Shown: piece by piece, positions 12,601 to 27,600 of the stretch
Numbering within the stretch: the stretch's first letter is position 1
Layout of the letters: every line of letters begins with the position of its first letter
Assembly: GCA_036971475.1 (NCBI GenBank)
Contig: JBAIZL010000006.1
Span: 98,312,728-98,376,727, forward strand
Source of the DNA: Prosapia bicincta
Taxonomy: Eukaryota > Arthropoda > Insecta > Hemiptera > Cercopidae
Length of the DNA: 64,000 nucleotides
Reading direction: 5' to 3'
Notes under the pieces: model-generated
The model's input: only the letters and a program-made list of their open reading frames with translations
Databases searched by the model: none
What the model was told of the DNA's origin: nothing
Made by a program: the position numbers and the translations under genes

Positions 12601-15600
12601 TAAACAAAATTATTTCTTTTTATAGGTGAATGATCTTAAAGAGCAGCTTAATGAGAGAAAGCTGCAAGTTGAAGAGATCCAGCTACAGCTAGGAAAGAGA
12701 GAAGAGGAATTGGCCCAGGCTTTAATGAGAATAGACGAAGAAGGAGCTGGTAATTTTTTCATTAACTGTAATCTTTTCCTATTTACATTTTGAAGTATCA
12801 AGCATTGTTTCAAAGGTAACCAATTTTATAAAGACTTGTTTTTATCAGGAAAATTGCCTGATTCATGCTTTATTTTTATACTTTATATCAGCTACGGAAG
12901 TCTAGTATCATATTTGTTCAGTCCGCAATCACTTACCACTATGGCTTCAAAAAGATTAGTGCTAGAAGTTTTCTAGGTTGTTGACCAGAAACAGGTCAGG
13001 TCGGAGATCACTGGGAAACTTGTGAATCGATTTAAAAAGGAGGTAAGGATATTTTAAGGCACTTTATAACATGTAATGCGATGTGGGCCCATTATTACAC
13101 TCCCAAATCAGAAATGGTGAGTATGGAATGGGCTAAGGAAGGATGAAAGCTGCCTGGTGAAGACCAAGACTCATCTCACAGCCAGAAAAGTTTTTGCAAC
13201 AATTTTATTTGACTGAAGTGGGATTTAGCTCATTGATATTTTTCATGATCAATGAACAGTGAATACAGTTCAGCAGTGAATTCAGTTGGCAAAATTGAAT
13301 GCTGAATTCAGTTGGTTCTTACAGTTGGCAAAAACCTACTACTGAAACAAAAACGAGGGACACTAATTTATAGATGTTATTTTTATCAATGAAAATGCTA
13401 GGCCTCACACCACGTTGATGACAAGAGATAAAGCAGAAAAAACTAGGGTATTCTTGAACACCCTGTTTATAGTTCAGACGTGTTCTCTTGAGACTATTTT
13501 TTTATTGCGCTCTTGAAAGAATCGCTCGGAGAAGATTCCAGATTGGTAACAGAAGTGTGTAAATAATGTAGGAGATTATATTCAGAAGTGTTGAAGGTAT
13601 AGTTTGTGTATAATATTATTCGATAAATATATTTTTATAGCATAATATTTATCAATGGTAGCAGTATAAATGGGAAAATGAGGGAAAGTAGTGAATCTTA
13701 CGTAACTTTAACTTTCCTTTTATTATATTCTATTTTAGGAAAACAAAAAATTATTTGGAGTGATTGAACAAGACATATTATTTATACAACTGAATAATAG
13801 GGTTAAAAAAAAGGGAAAAAATGTATGGTCTCTGTGCTGTTAGTTTGTAGTCGGATTTTATCTTTTTCTTGTAAATGGTGCTAAAGTGAATTGTAAAACA
13901 AACAATTTTTGGAAAGTATGTTATACTATTTAAGCACAATTTATTTCATTTATGTGCTAAATCAAGCATTTTATTTACATAAATAGTTTCAATTTTTTAA
14001 AAAATAATACATTTTTATTAAAAAACTATTTAACTTTTTATTTTACTGGAATTTTTTAATATTTGAATAAACAAAGTTTAAAAATTTCCAGATTATTTGA
14101 TTCAAACTGGTTTTATTTCCAATTTTAAATAAGTTGAATGTTAAAATCTGTTATTTAATTATCTTTTCTCTAAATTATCAAATATATCTATTCTTATAAA
14201 TGATTAAATTATATTTTTTAAATATCAACTGTAAGTAACGTATAAGTAAATTAAGTATTCTTATAGTTTTCTTAAAATGTATTTCGTGATCAATCCAAAC
14301 GCAGAATGGATATATAAAATCAGTATATATCACTAATGACAGTAATGTTAGTGCTTTTTACAAATACAAATCAATCAATTAAAAGTTGAACCAGAGATTG
14401 CATATGATATTGTAGCTCTATTACTAATATTTATTAAAATTAAATTATAAAAAATTGAATTTGTTTGAAATATTTTTGTACGTGTGTTCTCCTGAATAGG
14501 CAAGGCTCAATCACAAAAAGCTCTTCGCGAACTTGAGTCACAACTAGCTGAATTACAAGAGGATTTGGAGGCAGAGAAAATAGCCAGAGCCAAAGCTGAA
14601 AAACAGAAACGGGATTTGAATGAAGAGCTTGAAGCATTGAAGAATGAGTTGTTAGATTCTTTAGACACAACGGCAGCACAGCAGGAACTAAGAACCAAGA
14701 GAGAACAAGTAAGAAAATCTTATACCTGTTAAATTTGTTAAGATTAGTTTTGATTTTATAAAAGAAATAGAAAATCTTTAGGAAACATTTTTTAAGGGGC
14801 AAATATATATAATTATAAAAATTACCATTTTGAACACCCTCTCCCAAAACTCAGCTAAATTAATATTTTCTCCAGGAAGCTAATTTTGTTTAACTATGAT
14901 CAAACAACTTTTTACTAAATTAAAGTAAAAACAAATGTGTTTATCCAGTCAAAAAGGACACTGAAGGGGAATTTATTAACTAGACTCGTGTGTTAGTGGT
15001 TTGTAGCTGGAGCTTGTCTAAAACAATGATCACTTATAACTTTGAGAATCATGTAAATAGAAAAATGATGCTTAGTCAGCTTTCCACTAGTACCTGAAAG
15101 ATAAGAAAATCTCTTGTGACTTTTCCTGTAATACAAAGTGCTTACATATGCTAAAACTTGCAAAAGTTAAAAACCCTAATAGTTAAAACTGGCAATGCAG
15201 GCACATAATAAAAACAATTACTTATTACCTACCTGTCCAATTATACCGTACTTCATATTGATTTTGGCTATTATCTCCTAATTATCCTTCTTGTTCTTGT
15301 TAGTTTGCTGTATAGGTACCTGACAATTTTCTATTGTGTATTTCTCTTTTTATTTATTTATTTAACACCTTTTTAAAGGTTTTTATCATTTCAATTTTTA
15401 AAAAATCACTACTACACAATATATTACAATTTTTTATTTATTTTTACCTAAATTTTTGTTTTTATAAACATGCTCTTTTTTATTTCAAACTTTTTACCAC
15501 TATTTTTTTTTGTATAGGATGCCCCAGAGCCGATTTGACACATTTCAAATAGTCATAACCCATATATAGCAGCAGGGAAGAAATAAGTAATAATATTTAT

Positions 15601-18600
15601 AAACACCTTTAAATATGCCTTTTATTTCCCATGTGTAACAGTAATTTTTTTTATATCTACATAAGACAGTTTCCATTAATGGATTCTTGTAAATAATTCT
15701 GAATGTTGTATGCAGGCTTTAGTATAATAGCCAAACCTTCGACTATAATGGCTTCTTGAGTTTTTGAATAGTGTCTACACCTGTCTGGAACTCATGTTCT
15801 TTCAGGAAATAAATAAACTTTATATAGTAAAACCCAAAATATAAGACTTGTGGCACATTGACCAGCAAAGACTACATTTAAAAGATTTTCTGAAATATGA
15901 TCTGAAAAACCATGCATTACATATAACAAACTCCACTTTTTCAAATTTCTTCACCCAAACCAATTTCAAGGTGGTACGAGATCATGTTGACCAATATTAA
16001 AGTGACGTTTGTTGGTCTGCTGGACTTCCATCAGAAAATTAGTTTGGTATTAACTACGAACTTAACACATTGTGCATGCCAACAGTGTTGCAACGGGAAA
16101 TATGAAATGGCATCATGTTCCATCTCCACCAACCAAGACAGGGCTTTAAAGAATTTTTTTACTAATTAAGAAAGTTCTCCTTAAGGCACACAAAAACATT
16201 TACATGTTCCTGTTTTAATCTGTAAAATGTTTATCTAACTTTTGTTTTTATTGTTTGATTAGGAATTGGCAACACTAAAGAAAACTCTAGAAGAAGAAGC
16301 TTCAGTGCATGAAGTGTCTTTAACAGAAATGAGACACAAACACAGTCAGGAACTGGCTGTAGTAAATGAACAATTGGAGCAGTTGAAAAAGGTACTATAC
16401 TCCAGAAATCTGACATCTTAGTTTTTTATGAGATAAAATAGCCTTTAAGAATTGTATTTTTCATGACTTTAGGATAGTCATGAGTTAATTAATGTTTTTT
16501 ATTATTTTTTTGTCTTGTTTCTAATGATAATTATTTAATTATAAAAGTTCATTTTTTTTAAGTGCTAAGAAATTAATAGGGTGGAATATATTGTATTAAT
16601 AATGCATTTCATATTATCTCATGTTCCTTTAAAACATAATTAACTAATTCAATTTATTCTAATAAAAAGAATACATTTTATTAATTTTCCAAATGAAATA
16701 CTTTTATTTCATTAACAACCAAACAGTATTTAAAGAATGATTTTTTATAATTATTTTCCCTGGTGAAAAACCAATTGTGGCTATCATCGCCAATCAACAA
16801 CTAAAATAAAAAAACAATACTTTAGATAAAACAAAAATTTTCTGTTCAGGCCAAAGCTGCACTGGAAAAGAACAAATCACAGCTTGAATCAGAGACAGCA
16901 GATCTTGCCACAGAGCTGAAGAGTGCCAGTGCTACAAGGGCAGAACTAGAAAGGAGACGTAAACAAGCAGAAGCAGCGCAAAGTGAAGCCGTAGCTAGGC
17001 TAGCCGAAGTTGAAAGAGCACGTAGTGAATTAGCTGAACGTGTATCAAAGTTATCAACAGAATCTGAATCCATCACAGCTCAATTAGAAGAAGCAGAGTT
17101 AAGAGCATCGGCAGCAATTAAATCTGCTACTACAATGGAAACCCAATTATCTGAAGCTCAGACCCAACTAGAGGAAGAAACTAGGCAAAAACTAGCGCTC
17201 AGTTCAAGGTTAAGACAAATTGAGAGTGAAAAGGAACAACTTCATGAACAATTGGAAGAAGAAGAGGAAGCTAAGAAGAATTTAGAAAAACAGGTATTTT
17301 TTGTTGTTTTATTTTTTTTAAAAGCCGTAAGTGACTAATAGAGGCATCATTTTCAAGTCTCTAAATAAATAAGTTTAGTCTGTTGATAGTTTCTTTTTTT
17401 AAACATCACTGTTGTTAGGGAAGTATTAATTTTGTAAAAACAAATAGTTTTCTTGAGTGAAACTTTTATAAAGCCCTAAGTAATTCTGTTAAAGATATTT
17501 TTTACCCCCATCTCTAATATCAAAGAAATTACTTCTTTTGCAGTTCATAATCTTTTGAACAAAGCAACATTTTAAATAAAATTTCATAATAATGTTTTTA
17601 AAAAAATAACGAGTAACATTTACAAAGGGTTAAATAATTTTATAGTATAATTCCTTAATATCTCAGAATACAAATAGTAAATTTCAGAAAATATTGGTAT
17701 TTTGCAAATGTTTTAAAACATTAATATAATCAATCTTTTTATGTATATCAAGAATTTAACACTCTCTGCATACTACTATGAAAGATATTTGTTGTAGGTT
17801 GTAGCATTATCATTGCAAATGACAGAAACTAAGAAAAAACTGGATGAAGAAGCTGAGCAAGTTGCTCAGTTAGAAGAAGTGCGCAAGAAGAATCTTAAGG
17901 TATGTTTAACAGTTTTGTTTTTGTAAGAAATTATTTTCCTTTTATTAATTTAAAAGTGTAATAAATTCAAATCTTTGAATGTTTGCAGAAATATTTAGAT
18001 CTTAAAAGTTAAAAAAAAATAATATTCAAATAATAACCTACAAATGCCAAATGTCAAACCAATTTATTCATATTATATTTTTTACCCTGGGATTATCTAA
18101 TATCTTCAGTCCAGTTTTTAAAATTAAGAGTTTATATATATCTAAAACTATTAAATCAGAGAAATCAACATTAAATTTCATCAGAAATGCCCAGCTAGCA
18201 GGTTACATACAATGATAAAATGTACGTTGAAGACAACAACTTTCCTCCATTGTTTTATTAGTTGCACAGTAGCAGTAGTTCTACATGCAATGTTTACTTG
18301 GTCCCACAGTATTCTTGCTAGTATTCCTCTCTGTGGCCACAATGTTTCTTTGGTCTAGTAGTAGTTCACATATTTCTGCACAAGTTTACTCGTTCTAGTG
18401 GTAATCAGTTATTACAATTACAAGCAGGTCTACAATTTATTTAAACTAATATGGCCTCCTCTATTTATTTAGCACTAACAAAATCCAAGAACTTTAAAAT
18501 TGTAAAACAAATTTGCCCTTTCACCTTTAATAAAATAAAGAAGAAACATATAACTTTTTAAAATTGTTTCACTAATTTCTGGGATGAAAATTTTGTATGC

Positions 18601-21600
18601 TTAGAATGTATTCCCTTTAAAAGATTATTAATAAATAATATGGTGGTAAAATAAATAAAAATATTAGCAATTTTTTCACATAACACCTGTAATACAGGTG
18701 GTAGAAATATTGAGCATGTTGAAAATTGAGTGACTGCATATATTTATAGATAGATAGGTAAATATTGATATATTTTATATTCACTGAGAATATAGACATG
18801 TATTATTTTTTAATACAAATTTCTTTTCAACATTCTTGAAACACTTTCCTAATCTAAAACAATTAATTAAATTTATATCTAGGTGGAATGCACAGATATT
18901 TAACAAAGCCAATATGATCATCGAAAATGTGTTACCTTTTCATGAACACGTTTAAAATAAAATCTGTAGTCACTTAAATGACAAGGCGACAACTTCATAT
19001 AAAACTTGGAATATCCAAAACATTTAAATGTCTTAACAGATAAAGCAAAAAATCAAATATATTTTATGTTTAAAAATATCGGTTTTTTTTCAGAGGTGAT
19101 AGGTTTATAGATTAATTAGAGAGAAGAAAATATAAATTAAATGTAAATTTCTTAGTAAAAATGAAACCGTCTTTTAGCAAACCTTAATAGTTAGCTTTTC
19201 AATGAATGCTACACTTTTCATTATATGTATGACATATGTACTTATATAAATCAATTTGAGTTATGTAAAAGTAACTGTTCTGGCATTCTTTTGCTTTTAT
19301 TGTGCAGTCGGTTTATACTTTGTAGATAGTTACCAGTAACACTTATATTAAGCATTTTGATCTATTTTATAGCATTTGGAATATATTTAATGTAATCTAC
19401 ACTTTAGTATCAAGTTTCATGAAAACATATTAAGGTGACATATTAGAATCATTTAAGTCAAGACATTGTTAAAAATATTTTGTTTTCAAGTTCTGAATTT
19501 TTTAATCATCCATGGCTTTTTATAGAATTTTTTTCAACTAAATGAGATGTTTTTAAATATTTGGATGTAGTTTTAAAGATCCATTTTATAGCAATTCTGT
19601 AGGCATTTCCGATTCTATATTAAATTTAATTTAAAAAAAAAGAAATGTTGATAATGGAAGTCCTGCTAACACTGTTTTTGTCTGTTTATCAGGATCTTGA
19701 AACTCTACAGAGGCAAGTAGAGGAGCTTCAGGCGGCCAATGACAAGTTAGATAAGAGTAAAAAGAAATTGCAAGCAGAGCTGGAAGACTGTAACATTGAG
19801 TTGGAAGCACAGCGAGCCAAAGTTATTGAACTGGAAAAGAAACAACGCAACTTTGATAAAGTTCTGGCTGAAGAAAAGGTAAACTGTAAAATCTTGCAAT
19901 TTGTTATGTAAGATATACCTTGCATATAATTGAAATACTATGTGGCTTTTCCTAAAACATTTAAAATGTGCATGATGCACAAGAATTTAAAAATTGTACC
20001 ACATTCACAATGTCTGCTGTACAAATTAGTGATCTGATGATGGGAAGTAAAGGCCGTACATCTGTCAAATCTGTTGCGCCTGTTAACTTTAATTTTAAAA
20101 AATATTCAGATATTTGGCAGTATGTTTAGGACTGTTTACTATCTATGAGTATTTACATGGACTGTTTGAGGACTGGGGGTTATTTTGTTGGTGTGTGTGT
20201 ATTTTATATTTAGGCCTGTTTGGCTACTCTGCTGAACTTAAAAGTGCATCCCTGAGCCTAATATCATTTAGTGATGTATTGAGTGTCTCCTATACAAAAA
20301 TGACTGAGCTGAAGAATGGGATAACCTAAATGGAAATATATGTTTTAATTACAAAAGAGCTATCATCACTGTGTATAATCTATTATAGAGGACTTTACCA
20401 TATAGTCTCTAGGAAAGTAGCAAGAGGAATATAGATTCCAATTAAAAGCAACGTGAAATTAAAAATTATAATAATTAATGACATGATGAGATGTGATAAA
20501 TTGGAGATAACAGAACTATGGAGGTGGTCAAAGATGACCTTCCTCAAATTCAGTGTGCTATCATCATAAACACCTAAGGTATATAAGTAGAAATTTAGAT
20601 ATTTCTTCAAAATATACTATCTTGCTGAATTCAGTACAGTATCACCAAAGTGACTACTACAAATAAGTCAGAAATAAGAATTTAAAAGGCCTATCGTCTA
20701 TTTTCATTTCTCTGGAATGTCAGCTAACATACATCTCAATTAGGGATGCAGAAAAACTTTCTAGAAAGTCGTAGGGATAGAAGAATGAACTTCAATCCTA
20801 AATTCAACCTCAGCCATTGCCATTGTTAAAGACAAGCCTGGACCATAATATCTTTCCAGAATATGAATGGGAGAATCCTCAATTTACCACCAAGAGCACT
20901 ACCTATATTATTGCTACAGGCTTTATTGTTACTATTAGTAATATTATTCCCTCTATATATAACATTTTTTGAGGAATATTTAAACTTCAGTCTCCATTCA
21001 AAATGGCAAAGGAATAATAATAGCACCAATTCTGAATTGTGAAAACCTTCTAATTTTTTTTTTATACTCATAACACCATTCTCGTTTGTTTTAGCAAAAA
21101 TTCTTAAATGGTACCTGGAAAAAATTTTACTTGAAAAACAAACAATCAAAACAGTATCAAAAGCACTTTTTAGTTTAAATTCTATTTAACATTTAATAAA
21201 TAAATTTCAAAGTAAGAAAGAAATTCTTAGTGGTGCAAATACGAGTTCTTGGTGATGAAATTGTGAATTATTTTTGTAAATGTGTATTTATTGCAGAGGC
21301 AAAAAATGAATAAGATTTGAAGATGCTAGATAAAAAAGTTTAAAAAATAACATGAAAATTGTAATTCCAAAATAGTATTTTTTTTCCTATGAAAAGTGAA
21401 ATATTACTTTACTCTGAATAATTATTCCTAAAATTCTATGGATTAACCCACTGCTTCCCCCTCAAAAAAAAAATTAACTAATCATTACAAAATGGGTTTA
21501 GCAGGCATAGATACGAGGTTTCTCGTCATCAATTATTGTTCTTGCTTCAAGAAGCTGTCATTTTTTTTTTTTTTTTTAATGTTTATTCTCTTTGGCCTTT

Positions 21601-24600
21601 ATTACTATGTTACGGAATTGCATGTCTAAGCAATTGTTTTTTATTTTAGCAGAACGTCATTATGTTGCAGTGATCACTTGAGACATGATGAATTAAGTGC
21701 CGCTAGAACACTTGGATCGTGAATAATTTAATCCGCAAGGAATTAGTGTTATTCAAGATTAACATAAGTATATGGTTATTGACATAATGGTTCCATCTAG
21801 TTATTTTTAAAGTTTCTGTATGGTTTTTAATTTGATTTAATCACAAATCTAATATATTTCCCAAAATATATTTACTGTTTAGTTTCATCACAACGTTTAA
21901 TATAGGTTTGGTTTTACATTGTATTTTCTATTATTCTCTTAAGGAACATAAAATTTGATTTTTTAGATTTATATTAAGGATTTTGTTTTGCTTCATTAGG
22001 CTGTATCAGAACAAATATCACAAGAAAGAGATGCAGCAGAAAGAGAGGCTAGAGAAAAGGAAACACGAGTATTGTCGTTAACAAGAGAGCTGGATGAAAC
22101 CATGGATAAGGTGGAAGAAATGGAACGAGCAAGGAGACAACTTCAAGCTGAGCTGGATGAATTGGTTAACAGTCAAGGCACTGCTGATAAAAATGTAAGT
22201 ATCTTAGTGATGAAAAGATTTTTCTTGTTTTAAAAACATAAAATGTTTGAAACAGTCCATGACTTTAAAGCTGAAGTTAGTTATATCACTGAAGTTATAT
22301 GGTATATTTGTTTATACAAAGATTTATATCTTTAGTAAATTTTCATAAAGTGGAACAGATTCTAAGATTTTAAAAATATCAGTTGTATCATTTGTGAATT
22401 CTAACATTAATCTGTTTAAAGTGTCAATAAACTTACAAAAAATACTAATAAATTGGTTAAGACGTTTAGCACAGCTAGCACACCGGCATGCTCTGAGATC
22501 GTGCCGGTGCACGCTCCTCTTCATTTCTGAAAGACAATGAATGGGCCAGCACGCTCACTCCCAGTCTAATTAAAACTTCTCTAGTGTCGATATAAAGGTT
22601 TGATTTTTACATCAGTGCTTCAGAAGAGTTTGGAGAACATTGTGTCCGAGTTGTTTTTAAATCCGACTATTCCAAGTTTAACTTTTTGATGCTTCAACTG
22701 AAACAATGTGCCAAAAGGTTTTATGAACAGATTTAATTTGGATTAATTTTTATATTTTAATGTTTTTTTTTATAGTTTTAACCAATAAACGCAGCAAAAT
22801 ATCCGGTAAAAACAACAATCATAAAAATAAACTAAGCTTTCTGAGATAACGCAAGAATAAACGATAACTGTCCTATTAGAGTGAATGAACCTACTAGAGG
22901 TGGGATCAGACTACTGTACATAAGAGTCATTGACTAAATGCTTGGATGCCCGAAAACCAAATGTGTCATCATAAGATTGTAGTAAACAAATGTGAGCTAA
23001 TCTCGGCTATAAATAGTCTAGGACGAGACATATGGATCTATGTCTGTGTTTACATTATTGTTCTCTATCTCTTTGTGGAACACATGACACAAACATTCCT
23101 AGTTAAATGTTGAGTGGTTATTTTAGTATGTAGTAAATTTTAGTAGTAGGTACTTTAGATTTTTATGTAAATTATCTTTTTTCTGTTTTTTTTAATTGGG
23201 TTTTATTATTTGTCATACAATATTTTATAATTTGTATTAGTTGCTATTATATGTGAATTTTTTCGTTATTGATCCGATAAATAAAACAATATTTTAATGT
23301 CTAATACACTGTTCTGATGTCCCCAATAAACCTGTATATGGTAGAAATAAAATTATTAAGATGAAAACAACGGGCAGGATAATTAGATGCAACGACAAGC
23401 TCTGAAACCCGCATAGCATTTCAATAATTCCACTGCGAGGGACGTAAGAGCACCGGCATGCTCTCGATTTTTACAATTGAATAGAGTGTTGAAAATTTGT
23501 TTACTATTTTTCCTGTTTATAACTAAGCATTTAAGTATAGATTTTGAGATAAAACAATGCTGTCAAATGTGCAAGTTAACGAAAAAACAGTCAGTAGTTT
23601 GATGAGATCTCCAATATCGACGCCGTGCTGAATGTGTTAATAAGAATAATTTAAAACTTAGACACATGGATATTTTTTTTAATATATCATTTATGGAAGA
23701 GTATTTTACTGATTATGACACTTGTTTAGTAACTTCATCATTATTTTCATTGTATTTAAAATGTATAGCACATAGTTTTTCATCTAGAATTTCCATATTT
23801 TAACCAAATTTAGGGCAAAGTTTTTTTTATTATTAATTTTCAGATATTTCATTTTTTGTAATTTTATTTTTACTTTCAGAATTTTTTTTACTAATAAGTT
23901 TAAAGAGACTTACAAATTTAGGCAATAGTAGAATTTGTATTTACGTGATATATTTTCTGTGTTTGTAAGTGAGTGCAACAGTATTTAACTTCTATTTTTT
24001 GTAATGAATCTTTCCTTTTGAACCTCATGTGGATTGACAGCTATGGATTGAATTAGGTTTTCTAGAGTTAGATGTAGAAATTTTTATTTAAACAAAGAAC
24101 ACTTAAATAATGCATTGTTCTCTTTGCTTGCCATTGCACGTTGTCAGGCTCAGGTAAGATGCACTTTCTTCTTTTTATTTTTTTTCTTTGTTTTGTAACA
24201 GAGTAGCTCTTTTTAATGTTTAACATGATGCAAATTATTTTGTTAATAGTAAATACTTCGTTTTGTTTTATAAAACATAATAGGTTCCACATGTAATTAA
24301 TATTTGTACTCTGTTTATTATTTTGTTGCATCATTTCTTAAACTATGAAATAATTAAGTTTATAATTATTTTATGTTATAGCATGTAAATCTTTTATGTC
24401 ATATTTCACATTTCCAACTTCTTTTGTACACATTTATTTACCAAATCTATAAAATGATCTTTTCAGCTTTAAATGAAATAAAATATTAGATCATGATAAA
24501 GGAAAATTTTTAGTGTTAGTAAAATTTATTTCTTTGATTCATTTTGATAAAAATATTTGTATACTCACAAACTTCTTGTGTTAGTGTTTTCTTATTTCTG

Positions 24601-27600
24601 TATAATTTTTATGCATGAAGTATCAAATCTGAGATTCAGTTTTAACCTATTTGTCTTATTTTAAGTTTATTTCAAGGCATTAAGTGTAAAAAATATATAG
24701 CGTAAAAACATTTATTTTTGTTATTTAGGTACATGAACTAGAAAAAGCAAAACGTGTTTTGGAATCACAATTAGCTGAGCAGAAAGCGCAAAATGAAGAG
24801 CTCGAGGATGAGCTACAGATGACTGAAGATGCAAAACTGCGTTTGGAAGTGAATATGCAGGCTATGAGAACTCAGTTTGAACGTGATCTTCAGGTGAAGC
24901 AGGCTTGGTTTTTAACTTTATACTAAACAAAATCAAACTTAACCCGTTTGAAAAAAGATTTTTAGTAACATTTTCCATAAATTATATACAGTGAACTTTG
25001 ATAAAATATATTTTTGATTACACACTTTCATTTTTTGTGATCATGACCAAAATCTGATGATTTTATGCATAAGTCTTGATATTTATGCAAGTGAATCTTT
25101 TTATGACTTAATGTCCAAAGGTAGAAAAAACAAAAAAAATTAACTACATAATTTCACTAATTTCTTTGTATTTTTTCAATGTCATTTTTTATCAGTCAGT
25201 TTGTTTTATTCTCCAAATAGTATTTATTTCCATTTTTTTTTTTAAATTGCTGATCCTAATTACTGAAACATAAGTTATTAATGTCAGTAAAAATATTGAC
25301 TGAAACTTATTAATCTCAATAAGAAATAACATTTTAGTAACCTTTATCAATTTTTAAAAATGTATTTAACATATTTTTATGAGTATTGTTTTGTATATAC
25401 TATGTAAACTCAATAGAATGAGATTACATAATTTATAATTTTGCAAATAATGAAAACAGTAACATTAAATATCAAACCTTATTTAGTTTAAGTGATTTAA
25501 ATACAATCACAAATTTTTATTTTATTTATAATACATATTTGTTTATATTAATTATCATATTAACAAACCTTTAATGCCAATATAATTATTAGAACCATAT
25601 TATTTAAAAGATTTTTTACTATTTTATTTCTACTTATTATTTTCATACCTTTCAGGGTAAAGAAGAACAATGTGAAGAAAAAAAACGAGTTCTTGTGAAA
25701 CAGTTGCGTGATATTGAAGCAGAACTAGAAGATGAGAGGAAACAGAGAGCTCTTGCAATAGCTTCTCGTAAAAAATTGGAGGCTGATTATAAGGACGTAG
25801 AACAACAACTAGAGATGCACAACAAATTGAAGGATGATGCTCTTAAACAACTAAAGAAGCTCCAAGTAAGTAAATAGTAAGATTTTAAGTTTATATTTCT
25901 TCTGTAAATAGTGTCGGTTGCATTTACTTATATAGCCCCTTCCACTGGTGACTATTTTGAAATTCCTCCAATGCGCAGTGGTTTTTCTAATCCCAATCAG
26001 TTTTATGATTAGCTGATGGCTGTTCTCATTCTTTATTTAGCACTGTTTGTAGAGTACTTTTGGATGGCTTTCTAATTTCTCTTTATATTTCATTATTTCT
26101 CCTTCCTTTCCATTTAAGTTTTGAATTTTCCGTAAACGTGAATGGAAATTGATGATTTTTATGGCAATAATTCACAAATATTTCTTCGTAGTATTTTAAC
26201 TCACAGTTACTATACTTCTAGCCAGAAGTTTGTCAATTCAAGTAAAAGCCATTTTGAGTAATTAATTTATTTTTCCAACTGGCTTTATTTTACAAAACTT
26301 CATCCTAATTTTATTTTATTAAATTCAGTACTCAAACACTTCTAATTACTGAGTCTATTAATCCTATGTTTCTTATTTTAAATATTATTGATGATTTTTT
26401 TTTTAACTTCCCCTAACCTTAAATATCACTATTGAACAGTTTAACAAACAAATTAATCAGTTTATCCCTGGGAACAGATACCATTTTTTTATCATGACTC
26501 AATACAGCTAAAAGAAATAAGTTAATGGTTCAGACAGCATTTATACGTTACATATCAAGACTGTTAGTTTGTTTTTGTCATATATTGAAAGTCATGACGA
26601 ATTTTCATTTAGAGAGATTGCTCGTTTAAGAAATTTACAATCAATCTTCTGTTAAAAATGAAAAGTTAATGCAAAAACAAAAAAAAAATTAAAGATTTTA
26701 TTAGGGCTGAATGAAAACTAATTGAAAATTTATTTTATTAAATGTTTAGTGAATTTATAAATACATGATTATATATTTGCGTTTTGTTTTGTAGATTATT
26801 CATTTCAGTAAACCTATAAAATACATACAAGGGCTATTCAGAAAGTAAGGAACGTTTCTGTCTGACGTCGCTAGGCGCACGGCGATCTCGTACACTTTGG
26901 TGCGTGCCCACTCGGCAACTCAGTCGGCGTCCAGCAGTGACAATGGGAACATTTCCGTGTTGCCTGTTTTTTCCGCAATTTCAACTGAAGATGTGCGCTG
27001 CGACTGAAAATCCCGCCAGCTGTGAGGTGCGGTCAGTGATACGGTTTTTGTTGGCAAAAAACTTAAAACCGATAGACATTTATCGCCAAGTGTGTGAAGT
27101 TTACGGAAACATTGTAATGAATGAAAGTTCTGTGAGAAAATGACGCATTCAGTTTAAAAATGGCTGAACTGACGTTCATGACGAAGCGAAGAGCGGATGC
27201 CCAAGCATTGTGACTGATGAACTGGTCTCTAAAGTTGATGAAAAGGTTCGCGAAAACCGCCGATTCACGATAACAGAGCTTTTGCTTTGTTTCCCACAAA
27301 TTTCACGGACTTTGTTGTTTGAAATTGTCACACAAAGGTTAGGCTACCACAAGTTTTGTGCAAGATGGGTGTCGAAAATGCTCACTGACCACCATAAAAG
27401 TCAGCGAATGAAGGCAAGTTTGACATTTCTTGATGCCTACGACAGACATGGTGATTCACTACTGGATCGCATCATAACTGGTGATGAGACATGGGTAAAA
27501 TACGTTAATTGCGAAATGAAATTACAGTCCAGGGAGTGGGGGCACACAAGCTCCCCCAAAAAACCAAGAAAATGTTTGCGAACATTTTCAGCAAGGAAGA

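Larger units (their letters stand above)
8484..12625 (+). other. zip: zip intron containing the piggyBac/mariner nest
   Basis: Besides the nested elements (9181-11457), the intron holds only AT-rich sequence and a ten-base G run near 12128-12139. Confidence 0.5.

Noticed and set aside
15334..15552. 72-codon Phe/Leu-rich ORF
   Set aside because: Low-complexity translation of T-rich sequence.
21444..21750. A third piggyBac-like TTAA element
   Set aside because: TTAACCCACTGC and a downstream TTTAA exist, but the ends do not match as inverted repeats.
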